Source of the DNA: Apostichopus japonicus
Lineage: Eukaryota > Echinodermata > Holothuroidea > Aspidochirotida > Stichopodidae
Direction of reading: 5' to 3'
NCBI RefSeq assembly: GCF_037975245.1
Contig: NC_092572.1
Location: 19,822,489 to 19,839,988 of the forward strand
Length of the DNA stretch: 17,500 nucleotides
In this document: positions 8,456 to 17,233 of the stretch, in pieces
Layout of the letters: every line of letters starts with the position of its first letter
Numbering within the stretch: position 1 is the first letter of the stretch
Made by a program: the position numbers and the translations under genes
The notes under the pieces: generated by a model
What the model was told of the DNA's origin: nothing
Databases searched by the model: none
What the model saw: the letters and a program-made list of their open reading frames with translations, nothing else

Positions 8456-11400
8456 ATGGCCGGTGAGATAAGTTTCATTTCGTTTAATGCAAGAGGGCTA
8501 AGGCAATCCAAAAAACGTAGACAGTTGTTCTCTTATTTACATAGGTGTAAAGTCGATGTTTGCCTTATACAGGAAACGCATAGTTGCTTAAATGATGTGG
8601 GATATTGGAGTAGGGAATGGGGGGGAAAAATTGTTTTTTCACATGGTACCACAAACAGTTGTGGAGTCTGCATTTTATTTAATCATAGCTTTGATGGCAA
8701 CATTGTAAAAGAAAGTATTCATAATTACGGTAGATATATTATCTTGGACATTATCCTGGAAGAGAAAGTACTTTCCATTGTCTGCTTATATGGTCCAAAT
8801 CCTGATAGTCCTGATTTTTTCTCAGAGATTTCTAATACTTTGCAGTATTTCCAGGGGGATTCTATTATAGTAGGAGGGGATTTTAATTTCGTTTTTAACA
8901 TAGACCTGGATAAGAAGGGAGGTCAGCATAGGACAAATTTTAAAGCACGTGACCAATGTATCTCCATGATGACATTTCACGACTTGATTGACATTTGGAG
9001 AGAAAGGAACCCGCTCTCGAAGCACTTCACTTGGAGTTCTAATGTAACTCATGGTATCCATTGTAGACTTGATTTTTTCCTGGTTTCTCGTAACCTTGCT
9101 AACTCTACTAGTAATGTCAGAATCTTCCCTGGTATTCAGTCTGATCATTCGTTTGTACATCTCAAGTTTAGCATCCATTCTGCTAAGAGAGGGCCAGGTT
9201 ATTGGAAATTCAACAATTCCTTATTGGACGATGTGGTATTTGTGGAACTAATAACGAAATTGATTAGTACAGAACTATCCTCAAATAATAATACTAATTC
9301 TACTATTCAGTGGGAACTGCTTAAATTTAAAATACGTTCGGTTAGTATGAAGTATTCCAAAGATAAGGCCAAAGAGCGTAGGCTTAAGGAAACTGATCTA
9401 CTCTCTAAAATATCCGATCTTGAATGTCAGCTATTCCAGAATGAATGTCCTAATATCCGGGCAAAGCTAAGAAATGCTCAAACCGAGCTTTTAACCTTCT
9501 ACGATTATAAGTTGAAAGGAACTATTATTAGATCTCGTGCAAGATGGGTAGAGGAAGAGGAAAAAAATACAAGGTATTTTCTTAATCTAGAAAAGAGAAA
9601 TAGGAGTAATAATACAATTCGTAAGATCATTGGAGAAAACGGCCAAAGTTATTCAGAGAGTACTGATATTCTAATCAATATCAAAGATTTTTATAAGACA
9701 TTATATACTTCTAACCATTGCTCCCCCTCTAGCTTCTTTAATGAACTAGATCACCCCCAGCTGACCCTAGATGATTCGAGTTCTTGCGATGGACCTTTAG
9801 ATTTAGAAGAATGTTTTAGTGCTCTTTCTTCAATGAAGAATGATAAGGCTCCTGGGAGCGACGGCCTAACTGCCAATTTTTATAAAAAGTTCTGGCATAT
9901 TATTGGACAAGTGGTTATTAACTCTCTTAACTCTGGTTTTCAGGAGGGTGCTTTAACGGCAGAACAATCTAGGGGTATTATAACTGTCATACTGAAGCCA
10001 GGAAAAGACTCAACGCTGCTTAAAAATTATCGCCCAATCACACTTTTAAACACTGACTATAAGATCGGGGCTAAAGCAATTGCTGCTAGACTTAAATGTG
10101 TTATCCATAAAATCATAGGACCAAATCAAACTGGGTTTATGAAAGGCAAGTTCATTGGCGAAAACATCCGTTTTGTGTTAGATCTTATTGATTATGCGTC
10201 AAATCACAACATTCCTGGCTTACTCTTTCTTATAGACTTTGAAAAGGCCTTTGATAAGTTGGAATGGAATTTCATTGATTACACCCTGTCGTTCTTTAGC
10301 TTTGGTAATAGCCTTAGAGAGTGGATTATTGTGTTTTATAAGAGGGGAAATGCATGTGTGTGTAATAATGGCTTTTCAACGGGTTTCTTCAACATCCAGA
10401 GGGGTGTTAGACAGGGATGTCCTTTGAGTCCTTATCTCTTTATACTTTGTGTGGAAGTGCTTGCTTTAAAGGTTATTTCAAACGTTAACATCAAAGGTAT
10501 TAGGGTAGGGAATAATGTAATTAAATTATCACAATACGCAGACGACACTATGTTTTTTCTTGATGGTAGTAGGGATTCCTTTGAGGAAACCCTCAGTGTT
10601 CTGGACGATTTTAGATTAGCCTCTGGGCTTGCTATCAATATTTCTAAGTGTAATATAATGCCTTTGGGTTCGTTTATTAATAATCTCCCTACTTGTATTA
10701 ATGATCTAGCTTTGAATGTCACAACTGGTCCTGTTACTATGTTGGGTGTTTCTTTTACTCAAAATAGAGACGATCTCTTTCGTTTGAACTACCAACCTAG
10801 ATTGTCTAGATTGAAAAAGTGCCTCCGGGTATGGTCTGGTAGAGACCTGACCCCGATTGGTCGAAATATTATTGTCAAAACGTTTGCTCTTTCTCAACTG
10901 GTTTTCCTTTTCTTGGTTTTGCCAAACCCTCCAATTGGATTTATTAAAGAGCTCGAGAGCATTATTTTCGATTTCATTTGGGGAGGTAGTTCTGATAAAG
11001 TAAAGAGATCGTCAATGATAAATCGTTTAGCAGATGGGGGGCTAAAGGTCATTCATATTAATAGTTTCATCAATAGCCTTAAGTGCACATGGATCAAACG
11101 TTACTGTAACGATATTCACGGTCCCTGGAAAATTTTCTTTGATTTGGAGCTTTACAAACTTGGCAAGCAGTTTCTGTTTCAGTGTAACTGCAACAAAAGA
11201 GATATAAGCATTCCAAATAATTTCGTAAGTCAGATAATTAAGGCTTGGTGTGAAATATCTTTTAATAATCCAACTGATAACTACGGTAATCAATCTTTGT
11301 GGAATAATTCTTACATTCGTATCAACAACCAAATTGTGCTCTATAAGTTTTTATATGAAGCTAATGTCAAGTATGTGAGAGATCTTTACGGCGAAAACGG

Positions 11401-12187
11401 GAGACCCTTAACCTTCCACATTTTTCGTACTAAATTTAATCTTCCAATGTTTCCTTTCACTATCTATACCGGTTTAATTAATGCGATTCCTTTGGAGTGG
11501 CGTCGAGGTTATGTTCAGAATTGTAATTTCCCCAATTGTAATGAGATTTGGCTGGATAAGGTCTTACATTCCAACTCTACTTCCCAGTGTGTTTATTCCC
11601 GATATTTAGATAAAGTCGCTCAGATACCTACCGCCAGCCGTAAATGGGCTAATGTGTTCAACAACTTGACGACTGAAGATTGGAATAGATTCTACAGTAT
11701 TCCTTGGGCTACAGTTTCCGAATCAAAAATCCAATATTTTCAGTTTAGTGTTTTACATAGAATAATTGGGACCAATAAACTTCTTCATACTATCGGAAAA
11801 TCCGACTCTCCAAACTGTACCTTTTGCGATACGCATATTGAAAGTATAGAACATCTGTTCTGGGAGTGTAGTGTGACATCCACCTTTATTTTAGGGGTTG
11901 AGGCTATGTTATTAAATAAGCAATTCTTCTTCTCCAAGAAGGATATCCTTCTTGGTTTCGGTGTTGATGTAGCTCACCCATACAATTTTCTTATTTTATA
12001 TATGAAGCATTTCATCTTTCAATGTAAAGTGAATAAATGTATTCCTGTTGTAGAGGATTTCTTCTATAAATTTAAGTTTACAATAAGTGTAAAAAAGTAC
12101 ACACAACATCGATATCGTAGTAAAAGTAAGGTTAACTTTATGCAGCTTAAACAAGCCTTTAGGACATGCGATTCTCTTTTCCATTAA
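8456..12187 (+). CDS. LINE ORF2: AP-endonuclease / reverse transcriptase
   Basis: The protein has 1243 residues and no interruption. The N-terminal apurinic-like endonuclease (about 1-240) shows N11 in SFNARGL, E40 in QETHS, Y112, GDFN (D142, N144), RLDFFLV (R204, D206) and the catalytic SDH at 229-231. The reverse transcriptase follows: PGSDG (near 469), NYRPITLLN (524-532), LIDFEKAFD with D594, RQGCPLSPYLF, and YADD at 694-697 supplying the two further catalytic Asp. Near the C-terminus is C1121-x2-C1124-x8-H1133-x4-C1138, the zinc-knuckle-like motif common after the RT in L1/Tx1 proteins. By family knowledge the endonuclease nicks target DNA and the RT copies the element's RNA from the nick. 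The length is normal for the family. ATG 8456 starts just before the endonuclease motif with no plausible upstream start inside the element. I place it in the L1/Tx1 group from overall motif wording; the exact clade needs a tree. Confidence 0.96.
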   Translation: MAGEISFISFNARGLRQSKKRRQLFSYLHRCKVDVCLIQETHSCLNDVGYWSREWGGKIVFSHGTTNSCGVCILFNHSFDGNIVKESIHNYGRYIILDIILEEKVLSIVCLYGPNPDSPDFFSEISNTLQYFQGDSIIVGGDFNFVFNIDLDKKGGQHRTNFKARDQCISMMTFHDLIDIWRERNPLSKHFTWSSNVTHGIHCRLDFFLVSRNLANSTSNVRIFPGIQSDHSFVHLKFSIHSAKRGPGYWKFNNSLLDDVVFVELITKLISTELSSNNNTNSTIQWELLKFKIRSVSMKYSKDKAKERRLKETDLLSKISDLECQLFQNECPNIRAKLRNAQTELLTFYDYKLKGTIIRSRARWVEEEEKNTRYFLNLEKRNRSNNTIRKIIGENGQSYSESTDILINIKDFYKTLYTSNHCSPSSFFNELDHPQLTLDDSSSCDGPLDLEECFSALSSMKNDKAPGSDGLTANFYKKFWHIIGQVVINSLNSGFQEGALTAEQSRGIITVILKPGKDSTLLKNYRPITLLNTDYKIGAKAIAARLKCVIHKIIGPNQTGFMKGKFIGENIRFVLDLIDYASNHNIPGLLFLIDFEKAFDKLEWNFIDYTLSFFSFGNSLREWIIVFYKRGNACVCNNGFSTGFFNIQRGVRQGCPLSPYLFILCVEVLALKVISNVNIKGIRVGNNVIKLSQYADDTMFFLDGSRDSFEETLSVLDDFRLASGLAINISKCNIMPLGSFINNLPTCINDLALNVTTGPVTMLGVSFTQNRDDLFRLNYQPRLSRLKKCLRVWSGRDLTPIGRNIIVKTFALSQLVFLFLVLPNPPIGFIKELESIIFDFIWGGSSDKVKRSSMINRLADGGLKVIHINSFINSLKCTWIKRYCNDIHGPWKIFFDLELYKLGKQFLFQCNCNKRDISIPNNFVSQIIKAWCEISFNNPTDNYGNQSLWNNSYIRINNQIVLYKFLYEANVKYVRDLYGENGRPLTFHIFRTKFNLPMFPFTIYTGLINAIPLEWRRGYVQNCNFPNCNEIWLDKVLHSNSTSQCVYSRYLDKVAQIPTASRKWANVFNNLTTEDWNRFYSIPWATVSESKIQYFQFSVLHRIIGTNKLLHTIGKSDSPNCTFCDTHIESIEHLFWECSVTSTFILGVEAMLLNKQFFFSKKDILLGFGVDVAHPYNFLILYMKHFIFQCKVNKCIPVVEDFFYKFKFTISVKKYTQHRYRSKSKVNFMQLKQAFRTCDSLFH

Positions 12188-12305
12188 TCTCGTTCGATCA
12201 ATTGTGCTGTTTATTAGAACAACTGTTATTTTGTTATGACGTTTATTTAATCTGAAGCATCTATAGTATGAAAATATGAAGTCTGTTAATTTGACTGAAG
12301 TTATC

Positions 12306-12327
12306 AATAAATGGAGGAAAAAAAAAA
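12306..12327 (+). terminator. LINE polyadenylation signal and poly(A) tail
   Basis: AATAAA at 12306-12311 is followed six bases later by ten A residues, then immediately by the right target-site duplication. The short tail is typical of an insertion that has lost some A residues. Confidence 0.9.
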
Positions 12328-12341
12328 TATTGGTCTGTTTA
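12328..12341 (+). repeat. Right target-site duplication of the LINE
   Basis: A perfect 14-base copy of 8298-8311 directly follows the poly(A) tail. Confidence 0.93.
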
Positions 12342-12471
12342 GAATATGGTATGTTATTTAGTGGAGGATACTTAATCACAGTGTGTTTTCATTAGATGTT
12401 CCACATTATTTTGTTTGCTTGATGTAATCGATTCATTCAACAATGCTATCAATGTCATTTCTTTTATGCAG

Positions 12472-12498
12472 GATGCAAACGAAAGCATGATGATGCTG
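12472..12498 (+). CDS. Recombinase gene 27-nt basic micro-exon
   Basis: The acceptor is tcttttatgcag and the donor GCTG|GTAAAG. The 27-nt exon is phase 1 on both sides and reads G-CKRKHDDA. The KRKH cluster could be part of a nuclear localisation signal, which would suit a DNA-binding protein. The evidence is the pair of splice sites, the phase fit and a sensible basic motif next to a Trp-containing domain. So short an exon could also be fortuitous, and omitting it keeps the frame. Confidence 0.62.
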
Positions 12499-12825
12499 GT
12501 AAAGTAAAATTAGGTTGGTCATTGATGATATCACTTGTCTATGATAACACAGCTAGCTGTAGTTTAGTCATGTATATAAGTTAGTATGGCAGCTACATAG
12601 TCCTGTTTCCCTCATATAGCTGATGTGTGCAGTCAAGTTTCAGAAAAAGAACAAGCATTGAGGATAGCTTTCTTACCCCTGTCATGGCCAATAACTATGT
12701 ACCTATGTGGGATAGATGATAGAAATAGTTTATGAGGCAGTTACACCTAAGCAGTCTGCCTAGGCACCATCTTCCAGTGTTAAATTTTTGTCTCAGATTT
12801 GTCAAATTTACGCTCCATTCGACAG
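12499..12825. other. Intron of the recombinase gene
   Basis: The intron is 327 nt. It contains a second, pyrimidine-richer acceptor (aaatttttgtctcag) ending 12796. Using that acceptor in phase 1 meets a TGA inside the exon, so the downstream acceptor ending 12825 (ccattcgacag) is the one that keeps the frame. Confidence 0.6.
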
Positions 12826-12921
12826 GACGAAAATGTACAAGATGGAATCAAAAGGATACTGCGCAGGTGCTTAAATACTTCAAAGGAATGATTACTGGCA
12901 CCCAAAATAAAACCATACCAG
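12826..12921 (+). CDS. Recombinase gene exon: first half of SANT-like domain
   Basis: The exon is 96 nt, phase 1 on both sides, donor ACCAG|GTATGT (strong). It reads G-RKCTRW, then NQKDTAQVLKYFKGMI, then TGTQNKTIP. The pattern basic-Trp-x3-Asp-x4-Leu-x2-Phe followed by a Gly/Pro turn matches my recollection of a short Trp-containing helical domain (wording like WTxEE...V...F...G..PGK) found C-terminal to YR domains in uncharacterised fish and invertebrate proteins, and generally resembles SANT/Myb helix 1. It would serve DNA or protein binding. The domain continues in the exon at 15012, with the Gly of the turn split by the intron. Confidence 0.76.
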
Positions 12922-13729
12922 GTATGTATTTGTGCTGTCATTTGTAATTCAAAGTTTATATAATGGATATGATCATGAAGGTGTATCCAAGCACCCATAT
13001 TGATAAAAACATACTTGTAAATCAATGATATTTGCAGCCTGATTCTGTGAAAGTTTGTTAACTGAACACAGTTGACTTTTGGTGTGTATCTGTTACATAG
13101 GATGTCATTGTTGTAAGAATATAATTTTTCTCTAAGCAATTGATATGACCTACCAGTACCAAGCAAATGACAACTGCAGATTAATGTAACACACTGCACT
13201 GCTTGCTATGCTGAAGTTAAAGGTGTATATTTCAACTTCTTAGCAATTGCTCTTCTTTTTGGCTTGCAGAGACGCAGGTTGCTTTGCACTTTTTTAGGTT
13301 TCTGGAGTCAAAGCAAACTGAAAATTATGGAATTTCAAAATAAATATAAAACGAAAAATGAGAAAATGTAAAACATTAGAAAGTTATCATGAAATAGGTC
13401 TCTCTCGCTGAAACTAGTTGTTCCTTTGTAACATTAGAGGCTCATTCGCTCATAATTAACATAATATTCATACATTATTGTGCCATGCCAAATCCACGAA
13501 ATCTTGTATACTTAATATTGTCATAGAAAAGTCGAAGAATTTACTTTTCAAGATCGTGCCAGACTTTCTCATCAGTCATTTAGTAGTAAACCTCTAGTTC
13601 TATATCAAATATAGTTTTAGAAATGTAGTTGGGATTTTTTCTGCTTGTTTGGTTCCTTGCTAAAAACAAATGACCTATGTTTTCAGGGTGGCGTTTATGC
13701 GTGACATGTGTTTGTGTGACGCTTTGCTT
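12922..13729. other. Last intron, left part
   Basis: About 800 nt of AT-rich intron precedes the satellite array. A strong-looking acceptor (tcttctttttggcttgcag) ends at 13269. In phase 1 it would open 24 codons (starting ETQVALHFFRFLE) to a TAA. I keep it only as a possible alternative terminal exon because the exon at 15012 completes the domain better. Nothing else is supported. Confidence 0.5.
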
Positions 13730-14860
13730 GTATGCACGATAACTCAACAAGGGCATGACAAATCATTACCATATTTGGTGAGTAGATGAACCCTATAGAT
13801 TTTGGCGCTCATAACATGTATATTAATGAGGTCCAAGGTCAAACGTGAAAAACTCCAAATTGCAATAACTTGGCTACTATTAGTTGGAATTTCGTCAAAC
13901 TTGGTATGATGATATTGGTAGACAGTCTTCACACACTGATATGTGTTGTAATAATTATCATGCATATTAATGAGGGGGCGGGCTTAGCAATATTTGGGTA
14001 TGAACAGTTTGTATGCACAATAACCTAAGGAATTGACCCATGATTACCATACTTGGTGGGTAGGTGGCCCATTGTGAGTAGATGAAGCCTTTTGATTTTG
14101 GTGGTCATATCATGAATATTATTGAGGTCACAGGGTCAAACGTGGAAAACTCCAAATTGCAATAACTTGGCTACCATTAGTCGGAATTTCGTCAAACTTG
14201 GTATGATGATATTGGTAGATTGTCTTCACACACTGATGTGTTTTGCAATTATTATCATGCATATTAATGAGGGGGCGGGCTTAGCAATATTTGGGTATGA
14301 ACAGATTGTATGCACAATAACCTAAGGAATTGACCCATGATTACCATACTTGGTGGGTAGGTGGCCCATTGTGAGTAGATGAACCCTTTTGATTTTGGTG
14401 GTCATATCATGAATATTAATGAGGTCACAGGGTCAAACGTGGAAAACTCTAAATTGCAAAAACTTGGCTACTATTAGTTGGAATTTCGTCAAACTTGGTA
14501 TGATGATATTGGTAGATAGTCTTCACACACTGATGTGTTTTGCAATTATTATCATGCATATTAATGAGGGGGCGGGCTTAGCAATATTTGGGTATGAACA
14601 CTTTGTATGCACAATAACCTAAGGAATTGACCCATGATTACCATACTTCGTGGGTAGGTGGCCCATTGTGAGCAGATGAACCCTTTTGATTTTGGTGGTC
14701 ATATCATGAATATTAATGAGGTCACAGGGTCAAACGTGGAAAACTCCAAATTGCAATAACTTGGCTACCATTAGTCGGAATTTTGTCAAACTTGGTAGGA
14801 TGATATTGGTAGATTGTCTTCACACACTGATGTGTGTTGCAATTGATATCAGGGCTTAGC
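13730..14860 (+). repeat. 297-bp satellite array, four units, in the last intron
   Basis: Units begin at GTATGCAC: 13730 (281 bp, diverged and lacking part of the GTGGGTAGGTGGCCC segment), 14011 (297 bp), 14308 (297 bp) and 14605 (cut off near 14860). The middle units differ at only a few positions. Within each unit ATCATGNATATTAATGAGG occurs twice, about 145 and 152 bases apart, so the unit may be an old dimer of roughly 148 bp. Open frames of 67 codons recur in the units but are simply the repeat read through; they have no known domain. It could be a tandemly amplified MITE-like sequence. Confidence 0.92.
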
Positions 14861-15011
14861 ATTTCTTTGGCAACAAAATTTTGTGTGCATGAATTGTTGT
14901 TATTTTAGTAGGGCTTTCTTAGAAATTTCCCTATGAATGGAACTAATGAACAGCAGCAAGAAACCATGAAACCATTAGATGTTTTTATTCTGGATTTTCT
15001 TTGATTTGTAG

Positions 15012-15139
15012 GTAGACATGACGTGGAAGTATTTCTCAAGAAATGCAGACTATCAACATCGTATGATTGCTTGACCATAAGAACTAAGGTCATGAATGAA
15101 AGAAACAAGTGGCATCGGTTAAATGGCCTACAAGAATAA
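15012..15139 (+). CDS. Recombinase gene terminal exon: second half of SANT-like domain and stop
   Basis: The acceptor is ttctttgatttgtag. Two bases complete the split Gly, then the exon reads RHDVEVFLKKCRLST, SYDCLTIRTKVMNERN, KWHRLNGLQE and a TAA at 15137-15139. Joined to the previous exon, the turn becomes TIPGRHDVEVFLKK, which fits the expected order PG(K/R)..VE.FLK...L...(I)..KV.NE of the related domain as I remember it. The overall gene length is a multiple of three with this stop. The last 33 codons of this exon, from AAATGC at 15041, are the founder unit of the tandem array that follows. Confidence 0.8.
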
Positions 15140-15980
15140 TGTGTGACTGTGCCTTATAAGTATACACATGATGTGAAAGGTTTTTTTTTTTACAGAAATG
15201 CAGACTATCACCATGTTATGATTGTTTTGCTACAAGAAGTAATGTCACAATTGAAAGAAAAAAGTGGCAGCAGTTACATGGTCTACATTAATAATGTGTG
15301 ACTGTGCCTTATAAGTATACACATGATGTGAAAGGTTTTTTTTTTAAAGAAATGCAGACTATCACCATGTTATGATTGTTTTGCTACCTGAAGTAATGTC
15401 ATAATTGAAAGAAATAAGTGGCATCAGTTACATGGTCTACATTAATAATGTGTGACTGTGCCTTATAAGTATACACATGATGTGAAAGGTTTTTTTTTTA
15501 AAGAAATGCAGACTATCACCATGTTATGATTGTTTTGCTACCTGAAGTAATGTCACAATTGAAAGAAACAAGTGGCATCAGTTACATGGTCTACAAGAAT
15601 AATGTGTGACTGTGCCTTATAAGTATACACATGATGTGAAAGGTTTTTTTTTAAAGAAATGCAGACTATCACCATGTTATGATTGTTTTGCTACCTGAAG
15701 TAATGTCACAATTGAAAGAAACAAGTGGCATCAGTTACATGGTCTACAAGAATAATGTGTGACTGTGCCTTATAAGTATACACATGATGTGAAAGGTTTT
15801 TTTTTAAAAGAAATGCAGACTATCACCATGTTATGATTGTTTTGCTACAAGAAGTAATGTCACAATTGAAAGAAACGAGTGGCACCAATTACATGATATG
15901 ACTGTGCCTTATAAGTAGACACATTAAAGAAATGCAAACTATCAACATTTTATGATTGTTTTGCTACAAGGCTTAATTAG
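15041..15980 (+). repeat. 154-bp tandem array of terminal-exon copies
   Basis: Units start at AAATGCA: 15041 (the real exon), 15196, 15350, 15504, 15657, 15811 and 15930. Spacings are 155, 154, 154, 153, 154 and 119, so the sixth unit is shortened. Each unit holds the exon's last 33 codons, its stop region, a TGTGACTGTGCCTTATAAG tail, and a T tract of roughly 8-12 residues ending in acag or aaag. In the exon frame the first extra copy still reads KCRLSPCYDCFATRSN through to KWQQLHGLH and a TAA. Copies 2-4 carry a TGA at the ACAAGA position. Copies 5 and 6 lack that TGA but end at later stops. Confidence 0.95.
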
Positions 15981-16722
15981 TTTTGGTTATAGGAGATATT
16001 TTTTGATGGGTGTGCCTAACAAATGCTTTTTAATGAGATGGCAATTACCATATTTACATGCTCTTTAATGTTGGCAGGTAAATATATGTAAATTTCTTGA
16101 TGGTGAGGTAACTCACAAAAGAGACATTTTAGCATCTTTTCTGGCAACAGTTTGCACTCTATTAAACCATTTTGATTTATACCAGCTTGTTTCATCATAA
16201 TTGTTACTTTTTGTCAATTTCACCCATGCTTGTCTGAATTATTTAAGCAAGTTCTTTTAAGAAGCTAAAACTTAGAACCAGTGGAGGTTAGGAAGCTGCA
16301 TCAGCTGTCTGCTATGGGACATTTTACAAGACAAGACTTCAAGTTTATGTCTCAACTGTTTATTTGCCATTGTAAGAAACTTTATAGCAGTCCTAATTGT
16401 AGCTGTGTATGTTAACTATGCCTCAGTATTGTACTGACAAAACTTACGTAATAAAGTTAAAATATCTCATTGGTGTTATTCAGTCCAGTCCAGGCTAAAT
16501 ATAAATACTAATTGATTGCCAGATAGAAATTTTGCTACAGAGTAATTGTTGTATGCCTATTCAATTGTCGTATATGCTAAATTCTAATTATTTCAAACTT
16601 AATTGGTAAATCGAAAAGTATTGTGTGCATTAACACAAGCTTCAACACTGATTCCATATGAACTTATACAAAGGTTTCATCTGATAATATAATATTTCAG
16701 CACAGGCCTCATTGAACACTAT
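15981..16722. other. Probable 3' untranslated and downstream region
   Basis: No coding frame of note; the minus-strand 60-codon frame at 16016-16198 has no recognisable features. AATAAA at 16450-16455, followed by a T/G-rich stretch (ttggtgttatt), is the best polyadenylation signal after the recombinase stop. It would give a 3' untranslated part of about 1.3 kb that includes the tandem array. Confidence 0.45.
16450..16455 (+). terminator. Candidate polyadenylation signal of the recombinase gene
   Basis: AATAAA on the gene strand is followed within about 30 bases by a T/G-rich element. It is the first canonical hexamer I find after the stop at 15139. Shorter 3' ends using ATTAAA near 15924 are possible. 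Confidence 0.35.
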
Positions 16723-17233
16723 ATGCATAATGGTTCGTTTTGGCTGTTCTTTTTCTTGCCTAAAATGTTTGCAGAACTTTAGTTATTGACCATAGTAACA
16801 TTCGGTTCTTGTTTTGAGTTAAGATTAAAACCCATTTTATATGTTTTGTTATATGGTATGTTAAATGCCCGTGTGTTATATGTTGAGCTGAAAAAAAAAA
16901 CTTAACCGTATTAGTGTCATCTAATTAGTACACTCAGTTTCCTTCTTGATTGATGTGTATTTTAAATTTGAACCCTTTATGCGTAATGGTTCGTTTTGGC
17001 TGTTCTTTTTCTTGCCTAAAATGTATGCAGAAATTTAGGTATTGACCATAGTAACATTCGGTTGTTGTTTTGAGTTAAGATTTAAACCCATTTTATATGG
17101 TTGTTATATGGTATGTTAAATGCCCGTGTGTTATATGTTGAGCTGAAAATAAACTTTACTAAACTTTACCTTATTAGTGTCATCTATTTTGTACACTCAA
17201 TTTCATTCTTGATTGATGTGTATTTTAATATTT
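16723..17233 (+). repeat. 256-bp direct tandem duplication
   Basis: Copy 1 starts at ATGCATAATGG (16723) and copy 2 at ATGCGTAATGG (16979). Both run through TTCGTTTTGGCTGTTC, ATTGACCATAGTAACATTCGG and a shared tail ending TTGATTGATGTGTATTTTAA. They differ by scattered substitutions and small indels in A/T tracts. No coding content is seen; copy 2 contains an AATAAA at 17148. Confidence 0.92.

Larger units (their letters stand above)
8312..12327 (+). mobile_element. L1/Tx1-type LINE, 5'-truncated, young insertion
   Basis: This is a non-LTR retrotransposon of 4016 bp, in the same orientation as the recombinase gene and inside one of its introns. From 5' to 3' it has a 144-bp leader, an intact ORF2 (8456-12187), a 130-bp 3' untranslated part, AATAAA at 12306-12311 and ten A at 12318-12327. 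Perfect 14-bp target-site duplications flank it, the hallmark of target-primed reverse transcription. No ORF1 is present, and 144 bp is too short for one, so it is most likely 5'-truncated just above ORF2. The intact 1243-codon ORF and undecayed duplications say it is recent. It might be able to move its own RNA if transcribed, but I see no promoter in the leader and its activity is untested. Confidence 0.95.

Noticed and set aside
8185-8466. 93-codon hydrophobic frame upstream of LINE ORF2, considered as ORF1
   Set aside because: It crosses the exact LINE insertion boundary at 8311/8312, so its two halves come from unrelated DNA; it lacks coiled-coil, RRM or zinc-knuckle features of ORF1 proteins.
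12797-12825. Extension of the SANT-like exon to the acceptor at 12796
   Set aside because: In the incoming phase it runs into a TGA within the exon; only the acceptor at 12825 keeps the frame.
13270-13345. Strong acceptor with a 24-codon phase-1 frame, as the terminal exon
   Set aside because: It does not complete the SANT-like domain, whereas the exon at 15012 does and ends with a natural stop; kept only as a possible alternative.
14122-14622. Repeated 67-codon frames in the satellite
   Set aside because: They recur because the 297-bp unit repeats; there is no domain and no splice or promoter support.
15041-15980. CRISPR-like array
   Set aside because: Units are contiguous 154-bp copies of an exon end with no short repeat/unique spacer alternation, and the context is eukaryotic.
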